From the NCBI GenBank assembly GCA_029932675.1, contig JAOZPP010000077.1:1-16759 (forward strand): 16,759 nt of DNA. Direction: 5' to 3'. How positions within the stretch are numbered: the first letter of the stretch is position 1; every line of letters starts with the position of its first letter. Below are positions 1 to 7,752 of this stretch, one piece after another. The translations under genes were made by a program, and so were the position numbers. The notes under the pieces are model-generated. The model searched no databases. It saw only the letters and a list, made by a program, of their open reading frames with translations, and was not told where the DNA came from. Source of the DNA: a bacterium. GTDB taxonomy: Bacteria > SM23-81 > DAOVCL01.

Positions 1-1
1 T

Positions 2-925
2 GACATTGCGGTGTATGAGTCTGGGCAGTCCTCTAAGCAGGTGTATATCTGTTGGGGGGACACCAGAGGTGAGCGTGAGGGGGTCTACTTTGCCAAATCC
101 TTGGATGGAGGGCAGACCTGGGGGAAGAATGTGCGAGTATCCTATAGTGATTATTGGGCCGAACATCCCCGGATGGCTGTAGACAGTGAGGGGGTGATCC
201 ATATTCTCTGTTCGGGGAGGAGGCCTGAGGGGCATATGAGTATCTTCTATGGCAAGTCCACTACTGAGGGGGATACCTGGAGATACAAGATGATCAGCGC
301 AGACACATTTGAGTTTCAGCATGATGTAGTCATCGCCGTAGATAGGTATGACAACATCTATGGGGTCTGGAAGGCCACACCGGAACTTCCTGGAAGCCAA
401 CTGGATTATCACATCTACTTTGCGATGACCCAGGACAAGTGGCACTGGAGTGACCCCATCAGGGTCGATGACAGCACGATAACATATGGTTTCTTGCCAT
501 ATATAGTGGTTGTTGATGACGGACGGATATATGTAGCGTGGGCTGGCCATGAGCAGTCTAGGCCAGGAGATAAATCTATCTTCTTCTCCTGGGCGCAGGG
601 GCCGGATTGGGTGGAGGAGAGGGGAGATGAGGTTTCCATCCCCCGGTTCAGGCTGGCTCAGAACTATCCCAACCCGTTTAATTCAAAAACAATTATCAAT
701 TATCAATTATCAATTATCAATTCTGCCCCTACCACCCTGAAGATCTACAACATCTTAGGAGAGGAGGTGAGGAGTTTAGTTAACCAGGAGCAAAGGGCGG
801 GGGAATATGAAGTGGTCTGGGATGGAAGGGACAGCAGGGGGAAGGAGATGAGTTCTGGGGTTTATCTCTGCTGTCTGAAGGTGGGGGGATGGGTGAAAAC
901 AAGAAAGCTGGTCCTATTGAGGTAA
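2..925 (+). CDS. Secreted Asp-box (BNR/sialidase-like) beta-propeller protein with T9SS sorting domain, 5'-truncated by window
   Basis: The reading frame is open from base 2, so the gene probably starts before the window and the GTG at 11 need not be its start. Counting from that GTG, residues 30-37 (SLDGGQTW) and 83-90 (STTEGDTW) are Asp-box motifs, SxDxGxTW, as in sialidase-like beta-propellers. They are separated by strands of the kind AVDSEGVIHIL and AVDRYDNIYGVW. From about residue 212 a T9SS C-terminal sorting domain begins with FRLAQNYPNPFN, has KIYNILGEEV near 244-253 and ends in the basic-hydrophobic KLVLLR. The protein is therefore likely exported and then anchored or released at the surface. 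Catalytic sialidase residues cannot be judged, because much of the propeller is missing. Residues 227-237 are encoded by a heptanucleotide tandem repeat (see the repeat entry). The next gene encodes another T9SS cargo. The fold and export route are well supported; the substrate is unknown. Confidence 0.8.
   Translation, partial: DIAVYESGQSSKQVYICWGDTRGEREGVYFAKSLDGGQTWGKNVRVSYSDYWAEHPRMAVDSEGVIHILCSGRRPEGHMSIFYGKSTTEGDTWRYKMISADTFEFQHDVVIAVDRYDNIYGVWKATPELPGSQLDYHIYFAMTQDKWHWSDPIRVDDSTITYGFLPYIVVVDDGRIYVAWAGHEQSRPGDKSIFFSWAQGPDWVEERGDEVSIPRFRLAQNYPNPFNSKTIINYQLSIINSAPTTLKIYNILGEEVRSLVNQEQRAGEYEVVWDGRDSRGKEMSSGVYLCCLKVGGWVKTRKLVLLR
691..722 (+). repeat. Perfect heptanucleotide tandem repeat inside a T9SS sorting domain
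   Basis: Four perfect copies of AATTATC plus a trailing AATT. The unit is 7 bp, so each copy shifts the frame by one, and three copies encode a seven-residue cycle, I-I-N-Y-Q-L-S. None of the three frames through the repeat contains a stop. It encodes the first beta-strand of the sorting domain; the neighbouring C25 protein has ITQINYALPE in the same place without any DNA repeat. Deleting one unit would give a TGA at 738-740, and adding one a TAA at 781-783. Both remove nearly all of the sorting domain. Confidence 0.9.
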
Positions 926-933
926 AGGAGGTG

Positions 934-1002
934 ATGCCCAAAAGATTATGCCGGGGAAAGCCAATAGAGGTTGTAAACCATAAACCAAAGGAGGAGAAAT
1001 GA
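934..1002 (+). CDS. Possible 22-codon leader ORF upstream of the C25 peptidase gene
   Basis: A short ORF starts at ATG 934, just after the stop of the upstream gene (923-925), and ends with TGA 1000-1002, which overlaps the ATG of the C25 gene (999-1001) as ATGA. The peptide starts MPKRLCRGKP and ends in a lysine/glutamate-rich KPKEEK. A near-perfect Shine-Dalgarno sequence, AAGGAGGTG, runs up to the ATG, but the spacer of about two bases is shorter than usual. The ATGA overlap could couple translation to the C25 gene, yet that gene also has its own strong ribosome binding site at 987-994. No homology or domain is recognisable. The SD-like sequence may be fortuitous in this purine-rich gap, so I give this low confidence. 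Confidence 0.17.
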   Translation: MPKRLCRGKPIEVVNHKPKEEK

Positions 1003-4000
1003 ATCGCTTAAGGGTGCTCTTCTTAGTGGCCCTTATAGCCTCAGTATCTGTCGGAGGGGCCAGGGCCAGCCTGGAGAGGGGATTCAGCTACTCCCCCTCT
1101 CAGCTAACCATAGTGGACTCCCTTGACTATAGTTACATTTCCTTAGCTGGCTGTGCACACATTGAGGAGCCGGGCCAGCCTGATCTGCCGGTAAAGGCCC
1201 TCAGCTATGCCATTCCCCTGGACAGGAGGGTGAGCGGCATCTCGGTTACGGTGGTTGATTCACAGCTCATTGGACTCTCCAAGCCGGTCTATCCCGGCCA
1301 ACTGCCCTATTTCTACTTAGCTGAGGACACCACCACCAGGGAGTTTATGGAGCCCGATTCCACCATCTACAGCTCCTCTGAGCTCTTTCCAGAGGTTCTG
1401 GCTACTGGTGGATATGAGGGCTACTTTGCGGGGTTAAAGATAGCCAACCTTCTGGTCTATCCGGTGCGGTATATCCCTGCGGCGGACACATTGATCCTCT
1501 ATACCAACTTCTCCATCTCCCTGCAGCTCGAGCCAACGGAGGACAACTCCCTGCATCCGGAGAAGAGGACAGCAGAGGGTCAACAGACTTATGAGAATTT
1601 GGCCAAGCTTCTGGTGGAAAACCCTGAAGATGTGGAGGGATACATCTATCGGCCACAGATAGTTGAGGACAGTAGCTTCGGCAGCTTAGGGGCGGTGACC
1701 TATCTTGTCATCACCGCCGACAGCCTCAAGTCCCAATTTCAGCCTCTGGCCGACTGGTATATCAGAAAAGGGATAAACACCCGGATACTTGGCCTGAGCG
1801 ACATCGAGGACAATTATTCCGGGGTTGACCTTCAAGAGAAGATACGCAACTGCATAAGGTTCTATTACGGTAAGCTTCAGACGGAGGCTGTGTTGCTGGG
1901 GGGAAGGCCGGAGATAGTGCCCCACAGGGAGTGGAACCGGAGCACCACTATGCAGTTTTTGGTTATGTGGGGCCTTAACCTCCCCACTCCCACCGATCTC
2001 TATTACTCGGCCCTGGATGGGAGCTGGGACCTGAACGGTAATGGGCTTTATGGGGACAGTTGCACCATAGAGACCCCCTGGGGAGGGATTGAGGAGAGCA
2101 AGCTTCTCGACTACTACGGAGAGGTCTGGGCCGGAAGGGTGCAGGTCTCCACCAGGGCTGAGGTGCAGACCTTCATCCAGAAGAGGTTGCGGTATGAGCA
2201 GGACCCACCGGTATATGACAATGGAACCGGTAAAGATTTCCTCTTCTTGGGGGCTGCTATAGATATTAAACCCCCAGAAGGAATTGTGGTGACATCCGGG
2301 GGGAAGATAAAGGAGGCCTCTGTCTCTGAGCTGGAGGAGGAGGTCAGCCGTTACAAGATGTATGATTACTATTATAGCGGGGAAATCAATGAGCTGATTT
2401 CGGCTTATGCGGCTGAGGAGAAGTTACAGGGTGGGTTCTATGGTATCAACCATGCCGGGCATGGCCACTGGGACTATATCGAGGTTAAACCAGATACGAG
2501 CCCTCATCCACAGAGGTTAACGATCGCTGACCTGGATGAGCTGACCAATGGCCCCAAGTATGGGGTCTTCTCCACCATCGCCTGTGTCAGTGCTGCCTTT
2601 GATACCACCAGCGACAAGTGCTTTGGGGAGCACTGGCTTTCCAATCCGAATGGAGGTGGTGTGGCCTTTGTAGGGCACAGCAGATATGGGGTTGGACTTG
2701 GAGGATACGCTGATACCCTGGATAAGAAGTATATGAAGTATCTCTTTGAGGGCTGGCCGGATCATCCATATCCTGTGCCAAGAAGGATTCACGGTATTGG
2801 GGGAATATATGGGATGGCCAAAAATGAGTATATCACCCGGCTGCCCAAGCCTTGGCAGGGTCTTCATAGCATGTTTTGGAACGATTACATATACGAGGTG
2901 TGCAATTGGACCTTGCTTGGGGATCCCGCTATGCCCGTCTGGACATCTCCTCCCGGAAGCCTGCAGGTCTCCCACCCCCTTTACACCTTCACACAGGAAT
3001 GTTCTTTCCCCGTGAATGTTTCCTCTGATGGGAGTCCGGTCTCGGGTGCCTGGGTCTATCTCTATAAAGATGAGGACATATACTCCAAGGCCCCGACCGA
3101 TAGCTCAGGGGATGTAAACTTCATAATTCACCCCCAATCCCCTGGTAGCCTTTATGTGACGGTGACCAAGACAAATAGGTACATCCCAGAGTACATCCCT
3201 TATCAGGGTAAGGCTACTGTTTTCCAGGATTGGAGTGGGGAACTTCTTATCTGCGGCGATGTCACGGTGGACAGTGGGGTGACCTTAACCGTTCAGCCAA
3301 ACACTACGGTTAAATTCGCCTCAGGAGCCAAACTAACCGTAGAGGGCGCTCTCGTTGCTCAGGGAACGGCTGATTCAAAGATAACATTTACTGCAGTAGA
3401 CACTTCACATAGATGGTATGGCATAGAGTTCATCGGCGAGAGTGACGACAGCAGTTGTGTGCTTAAACACTGCGTTATTGAGTGGGCCAGCATTGGCGTC
3501 TGGTGCAATAATGCCTCTCCTACATTAGAGCATAGCCTGATCCAATATTGCTCGGTGGCTGGTATTCAATGTGACCAAGCAAGCCCTGTTATCTCTAATA
3601 ACACCGTAAAGTTTTGCCTGGACGGAGCCGAGTTCTACTCCTCAAACCCTGTACTTAAAGGGAACTGCTTCATCGACAACGAGGGAATTGGCCTCCTTCT
3701 TTTTAACTCCTGCAGCAATACTGACATTATCCAGGACAACTATTTTAACGACAACGACTTTTACGGAATGTGGTTAGAAGGTCACTCTAAGCCGACAATA
3801 TCCCGCTGTGAGGTAAAGCACAACCATAGTATTGGGGTTTTCTGTTATGACCACAGTTCTCCTACCATAGACCATTGTCTTATTTTGAGCAATGGTGGAA
3901 CTGGGATTTATTGCAGCCAACACAGTTCTCCCATTTGTTGTTACATCCCTCGTGCAGGTGGCTATCCCGAGGGAGGATACAATCAGATCATCGACAATGG

Positions 4001-5105
4001 TGGCAGTGGTGTTTACGCCTGTTCTAGCTCCTACCCTTATCTGGGCCTTTCTGGCAAGCTTTATCCTCACCCTTATCCAGGGTATAACTCCATATACGCC
4101 AACGCAGTATATCAAGTGTCAAATGGCAACTCCTCTGGGTGGATTAGGGCCCAACTCAACTTTTGGGGTTATCCCCTTTCCCAACACCCCGACTCATCTG
4201 ACTTCTCCGGACTGGTGGTATGGGAGCCATATCTCACCAGTGATCCCAATGGACCTCCTCCTGTTCCCAGCCCCTTGAGTGAGGGAGATTGGACCTCTCC
4301 TGATGCTACCGATCCTGCACAGGATTTAACCCAGACAGCAGAGGGATACCAGACTCAGGGGCTGTATGAGGAGGCCATTGCGGCCTATGAACAAGTTGTC
4401 TCCAACTATCCAGCTTCCAGACAGGCCCACTGGGCCCTTGATCGGATTATACTTTGCTATCAAAATTTGGATAGAGAAGCTGAGATTGTCCCCTATCTGG
4501 AGAAGGTAGCTGCGGAGTGTGCAGACACTGGTCTGAAGGGGTTTGCTCTGGAGCAGTCGGTCTATTTCTTAGAGAGGAGAGGCGAATACGGCAAGGCACT
4601 TATCAGGTGTAATTATCTGATGGGAAACTATGAGGGGAGCACGATGCGGGAGAACCTGCTTTTCCAGAAGGGACTCATTTACAGATATGGGCTCAGAGAC
4701 AAGGGCAAAGCCGAGGAAGTCTTCACCCAATTCCTCAAGGATTATCCGAATAGCATTCGTGTGCCTATCGTCCAGATTATGTTAGGGCAGTCGGTGTCAC
4801 CTCCCCTTCCTAAGCAGACAACAGAGAAAGTCAAGCTTCCAATGGAATTTTCTCTTGCCCAGAACTATCCTAATCCATTTAATCCGATTACTCAGATCAA
4901 CTATGCTCTGCCTGAGGACTGTTGGGTAAAGCTGGAAGTCTTTAACATCTTAGGCCGGAAGATAGCCACCTTAGTTGATGGGGAGCAGAAGGCCGGCTAT
5001 AAGACGGTGAGTTGGGATGCCAGCCAGATGGCCAGTGGGATCTACTTCTACCGACTTAAGGCGGGGGGTTATATAAGGGCAAAGAAGATGATCCTGCTCA
5101 AGTAA
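999..5105 (+). CDS. Secreted gingipain-like (family C25) cysteine peptidase with beta-helix, TPR-like region and T9SS sorting domain
   Basis: This is a 1368-residue multidomain protein starting at ATG 999 behind AAAGGAGG (987-994). Residues 1-23 form a signal peptide with a likely ARA/S cleavage site. Residues 30-200 resemble a C25 propeptide. The peptidase domain spans about 230-650: TYLVITADSL at 234-243, then the predicted catalytic His488 in NHAGHGH and Cys529 in TIACVSAAF, with GGGVAFVGHSRYG and NWTLLGDPAMPVW closing the domain as in family C25. A linker or Ig-like segment follows (about 655-735). Residues about 740-1085 form a cysteine-rich parallel beta-helix with repeated SPxI-type coils. 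Residues about 1112-1262 hold TPR-like helices. The T9SS sorting domain occupies 1283-1368 (AQNYPNPFNP, VFNILGRKI, tail KKMILLK). Expected role: an exported surface or secreted protease. Specificity is not deducible. It lies directly before the dcw cluster but has no evident functional link to it. Confidence 0.9.
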   Translation: MNRLRVLFLVALIASVSVGGARASLERGFSYSPSQLTIVDSLDYSYISLAGCAHIEEPGQPDLPVKALSYAIPLDRRVSGISVTVVDSQLIGLSKPVYPGQLPYFYLAEDTTTREFMEPDSTIYSSSELFPEVLATGGYEGYFAGLKIANLLVYPVRYIPAADTLILYTNFSISLQLEPTEDNSLHPEKRTAEGQQTYENLAKLLVENPEDVEGYIYRPQIVEDSSFGSLGAVTYLVITADSLKSQFQPLADWYIRKGINTRILGLSDIEDNYSGVDLQEKIRNCIRFYYGKLQTEAVLLGGRPEIVPHREWNRSTTMQFLVMWGLNLPTPTDLYYSALDGSWDLNGNGLYGDSCTIETPWGGIEESKLLDYYGEVWAGRVQVSTRAEVQTFIQKRLRYEQDPPVYDNGTGKDFLFLGAAIDIKPPEGIVVTSGGKIKEASVSELEEEVSRYKMYDYYYSGEINELISAYAAEEKLQGGFYGINHAGHGHWDYIEVKPDTSPHPQRLTIADLDELTNGPKYGVFSTIACVSAAFDTTSDKCFGEHWLSNPNGGGVAFVGHSRYGVGLGGYADTLDKKYMKYLFEGWPDHPYPVPRRIHGIGGIYGMAKNEYITRLPKPWQGLHSMFWNDYIYEVCNWTLLGDPAMPVWTSPPGSLQVSHPLYTFTQECSFPVNVSSDGSPVSGAWVYLYKDEDIYSKAPTDSSGDVNFIIHPQSPGSLYVTVTKTNRYIPEYIPYQGKATVFQDWSGELLICGDVTVDSGVTLTVQPNTTVKFASGAKLTVEGALVAQGTADSKITFTAVDTSHRWYGIEFIGESDDSSCVLKHCVIEWASIGVWCNNASPTLEHSLIQYCSVAGIQCDQASPVISNNTVKFCLDGAEFYSSNPVLKGNCFIDNEGIGLLLFNSCSNTDIIQDNYFNDNDFYGMWLEGHSKPTISRCEVKHNHSIGVFCYDHSSPTIDHCLILSNGGTGIYCSQHSSPICCYIPRAGGYPEGGYNQIIDNGGSGVYACSSSYPYLGLSGKLYPHPYPGYNSIYANAVYQVSNGNSSGWIRAQLNFWGYPLSQHPDSSDFSGLVVWEPYLTSDPNGPPPVPSPLSEGDWTSPDATDPAQDLTQTAEGYQTQGLYEEAIAAYEQVVSNYPASRQAHWALDRIILCYQNLDREAEIVPYLEKVAAECADTGLKGFALEQSVYFLERRGEYGKALIRCNYLMGNYEGSTMRENLLFQKGLIYRYGLRDKGKAEEVFTQFLKDYPNSIRVPIVQIMLGQSVSPPLPKQTTEKVKLPMEFSLAQNYPNPFNPITQINYALPEDCWVKLEVFNILGRKIATLVDGEQKAGYKTVSWDASQMASGIYFYRLKAGGYIRAKKMILLK

Positions 5106-5196
5106 ATAGCATGAAAAATGGTACAGCTCATAGGGAACGGGGACAGGAAAATTTCGTGACAATTGGCAATCGACAACTGTGGAATACCTGTCTGCT

Positions 5197-5222
5197 GGTC
5201 TCTGACCGCTGAGAGTTAGACC
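5197..5222 (+). other. Bulged hairpin in the C25-mraY intergenic gap
   Basis: GGTCT (5197-5201) pairs with AGACC (5218-5222), and two more pairs form across a two-base bulge, leaving a loop of about ten bases. No T-run follows, so this is not a convincing intrinsic terminator. It lies 21 bases before the mraY start and could be part of an mRNA leader. I could identify no clear promoter in the 138-base gap. The hairpin may be chance. Confidence 0.2.
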
Positions 5223-5243
5223 AAATCTCAAACCAAGGAACAG

Positions 5244-6329
5244 ATGCTCTATCATCTTTTAGCGCCTTTAAGTAAGTATTTTATTGGCTTCAACCTCTTT
5301 CGCTATATAACATTTCGCGCCGCTGGGGCCGCCTTCACCGCCCTGGTGATCAGCTTTCTCCTTGGTCCAAGCATCATCCGTTGGCTCAAGGGGAAAGAGG
5401 TGATAGAGAAGATCAGGGAGGATGGTCCCACTTCCCATCTGATCAAGGAGGGGACCCCCACTATGGGAGGGATTATGATCTTAATTTCCCTCCTCCTTTC
5501 CACCCTCCTCTGGGCCCAACTGAATAATGAATATACCCTTCTCCTGATCCTGACCACTTTGTGGATGGGAGGCATAGGGCTCTTGGATGATTACCTAAAG
5601 GCAAAACGGGGGAAATCAAAGGGTTTAGTGGGGAGGTATAAACTGGCTGGACAGATTGTCTGGGGCTTGAGTCTGGGCCTCGTCTTGCTTCTATTCCCCC
5701 CTCACCCGAGCTATGCTACCTCTACGAGCCTCCCCTTCTTCAAAGATGTGGTCATCAGCTTTGGTCTCTTTTATATCCCTTTTGTAACTGTGGTCATCGT
5801 CGGTACATCAAATGCCATTAACCTCACTGATGGATTGGATGGCTTAGCCATCGGCCTAGTGGGGATTTGCGCACTCACTATGGCTATAGTGACCTATGTT
5901 ACGGGAAGGGTGGACTTCTCCAGGTACCTGAAGATTTTCTATCTCCCTGGGTGTGGGGAGTTGGCTGTCTACTGTGGAGCCATGGTGGGTGCCTCCTTGG
6001 GGTTCCTCTGGTTTAACTCCTTTCCCGCTCAAGTTTTTATGGGTGACACAGGAGCCCTAGGCCTGGGAGGTGCCCTGGGGGCTGTTTCCATCTTAGCCAA
6101 GCAGGAGTTCCTCTTGCTTATTCTGGGGGGCATCTTTGTTGCGGAGGCCGCCTCGGTCATTCTGCAGGTTGTTTCCTTTAAAACCCGCGGCCGGAGGATA
6201 TTCAAGATGGCCCCCCTCCATCATCATTTTGAGCTCTTGGGCTGGAGGGAGCCAAAGGTGGTGGTGAGACTGTGGATAATCGGTATCCTCCTTTCCGTCC
6301 TCAGCCTAAGCACCCTGAAGATAAGGTAG
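5244..6329 (+). CDS. mraY: Phospho-N-acetylmuramoyl-pentapeptide-transferase (lipid I synthase)
   Basis: MraY transfers phospho-MurNAc-pentapeptide from UDP to undecaprenyl phosphate, giving lipid I, at the inner face of the cytoplasmic membrane. The 361-residue length is typical, and the sequence is a run of hydrophobic segments joined by conserved loops. Diagnostic motifs are present: PTMGG at 72-76, Asp115-Asp116 in LLDDYLK, NLTDGLDGL at 193-201 with Asp196, FMGDTG at 265-270 with Asp268, and the cytoplasmic HHHFE at 326-330. These match the Mg2+ and substrate-binding residues of the family. The start at ATG 5244 is backed by AAGGA at 5235-5239. It is the first gene of the cell-wall run here; murF, which usually precedes it, is replaced by the C25 peptidase gene. 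The murD start lies 27 bases downstream, so the two are probably co-transcribed. Confidence 0.97.
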   Translation: MLYHLLAPLSKYFIGFNLFRYITFRAAGAAFTALVISFLLGPSIIRWLKGKEVIEKIREDGPTSHLIKEGTPTMGGIMILISLLLSTLLWAQLNNEYTLLLILTTLWMGGIGLLDDYLKAKRGKSKGLVGRYKLAGQIVWGLSLGLVLLLFPPHPSYATSTSLPFFKDVVISFGLFYIPFVTVVIVGTSNAINLTDGLDGLAIGLVGICALTMAIVTYVTGRVDFSRYLKIFYLPGCGELAVYCGAMVGASLGFLWFNSFPAQVFMGDTGALGLGGALGAVSILAKQEFLLLILGGIFVAEAASVILQVVSFKTRGRRIFKMAPLHHHFELLGWREPKVVVRLWIIGILLSVLSLSTLKIR

Positions 6330-6356
6330 CCAACCTTTGAGGCCCGTTTAGCCGAG

Positions 6357-7721
6357 ATGAAAGGCCAGAGGATAAGGGAACTTAAAGGCAAAAGGGTCAC
6401 CGTAATTGGGCTCTCCCGCAGTGGCCAAGCAGTGGTCAGGCTTCTCCAGGAGGCTGGAGCAAATGTTTTTGGTTCAGACATCAGTTCCCCTCCCGGCATC
6501 GAGAAGCTACGGGGGATAGAACTGGAGAGCGGCGGACATACCCAGAAGGCCCTCCGGGAGGCCGAGCTCATCGTCCTCTCCCCAGGGGTTCCCCTTACCT
6601 TGCCCCTCTTAGGGGAGGCGCGGAGGAGGGGGATTGAGGTGCTAAGCGAGGTGGAGGTAGCCTGGTGGTTTGCTAGGGCGCCCATCTGGGCGGTTACGGG
6701 CTCTAATGGTAAGTCGACCGTGGCATCACTTTTAGGCCACATCCTCAAATTGGCTGGTTGGGAAGCGGCGGTTGCTGGGAATATCGGACGGCCGCTCTCC
6801 GATGTGGTGGACAAGATCTCAGAAAAGGGGGTTATTGTAGCGGAGGTATCCAGTTTTCAGTTGGATACAGTTAGGGAATTCTCCCCCAATGTAGCTATTC
6901 TTTTAAACATTACTCCAGATCACTTGGATAGATATGCGAGTTTCCAAGATTATGCCCGATCGAAGAAGAGGATTTTTGCCAATCAAACCAACCATGACCT
7001 GGCCATACTCAATCGGGATGACCCCTTGGTCTATCCTTTGATCAAAGAATTGAAGGCTAAGGTGGTCACCTATTCTATTGGGGAAGGTGGGGATTCGGAG
7101 GTGGGGGTGGAGGATGGCTGGGTTGTAGCAAGGCTATCCCAACCCATGGAGAGGGTAATTAAGTTGGGCGATATCCCTCTTCCTGGTCCCCATAACCTTT
7201 CCAACTGCTTAGCTGTGGTAGCTGCCTGTCTGGCTGGGGGCCTCAGGAAGGAGGAGATTGTTTCCCATCTGGTCTCTTTCCCTGGCCTGGAGCATAGGTT
7301 GGAAGTGGTCGATACAATTGGGGGGGTAAAGTTTGTTAACGACTCCAAAGGAACGAATGTGGATGCCACCCGCTATGCGCTCTTGAGTTTCCCCCGCCCA
7401 ATTCTTCTCATCGCGGGAGGGAGGGATAAAGGCTCTGATTTTAGCCGTTTGCGGGAATTGATCCAAGAGAGGGTAAAAGCAGTGATCCTTCTGGGGGAGT
7501 CCAAGGAGAAGATGGCCAGTTGCTGGCAGGATTTGGTCCCAATCACTAAGGTGGATTCCCTGGCCCAGGCGGTCTGGGTTGCCTATGAGCTAGCTAGCCC
7601 TGGGGAGACGGTTCTCCTCTCTCCCGCCTGTGCCAGTTTTGATATGTTTACGGATTTTGAGGAGAGGGGGAAGGTGTTCAAGGAAGAGGTGAGGAAGCTG
7701 CGAATTCAAAGACGTGACTAA
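6357..7721 (+). CDS. murD: UDP-N-acetylmuramoyl-L-alanine--D-glutamate ligase
   Basis: MurD adds D-glutamate to UDP-MurNAc-L-Ala with ATP in the cytoplasm. At 454 residues the protein has normal length and three recognisable domains. The N-terminal Rossmann-like domain carries VTVIGLSRSG (14-23). The central ATPase domain carries the P-loop GSNGKST (115-121), followed by the NITPDHLDRY segment (184-193) and Lys203 in RSKKRIF, the position equivalent to the carbamylated lysine of E. coli MurD. The C-terminal domain carries FVNDSKGTN (327-335), AGGRDKG (353-359) and SPACASFDMF (422-431). MurD rather than MurC, MurE or MurF is indicated by the last motif and by its place between mraY and ftsW. 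There is no clear Shine-Dalgarno sequence before ATG 6357, so translation may depend on upstream mraY translation. Confidence 0.97.
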   Translation: MKGQRIRELKGKRVTVIGLSRSGQAVVRLLQEAGANVFGSDISSPPGIEKLRGIELESGGHTQKALREAELIVLSPGVPLTLPLLGEARRRGIEVLSEVEVAWWFARAPIWAVTGSNGKSTVASLLGHILKLAGWEAAVAGNIGRPLSDVVDKISEKGVIVAEVSSFQLDTVREFSPNVAILLNITPDHLDRYASFQDYARSKKRIFANQTNHDLAILNRDDPLVYPLIKELKAKVVTYSIGEGGDSEVGVEDGWVVARLSQPMERVIKLGDIPLPGPHNLSNCLAVVAACLAGGLRKEEIVSHLVSFPGLEHRLEVVDTIGGVKFVNDSKGTNVDATRYALLSFPRPILLIAGGRDKGSDFSRLRELIQERVKAVILLGESKEKMASCWQDLVPITKVDSLAQAVWVAYELASPGETVLLSPACASFDMFTDFEERGKVFKEEVRKLRIQRRD

Positions 7722-7752
7722 ACCAATAGTTCACCACAGTGCGAGAAGCTAA

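Noticed and set aside
7209-7466. Antisense ORFs of 60-200 codons within murD, mraY, murC, ftsA and the C25 gene
   Set aside because: They lie inside strongly conserved genes, have biased composition typical of opposite-strand shadows, and show no domain motifs.
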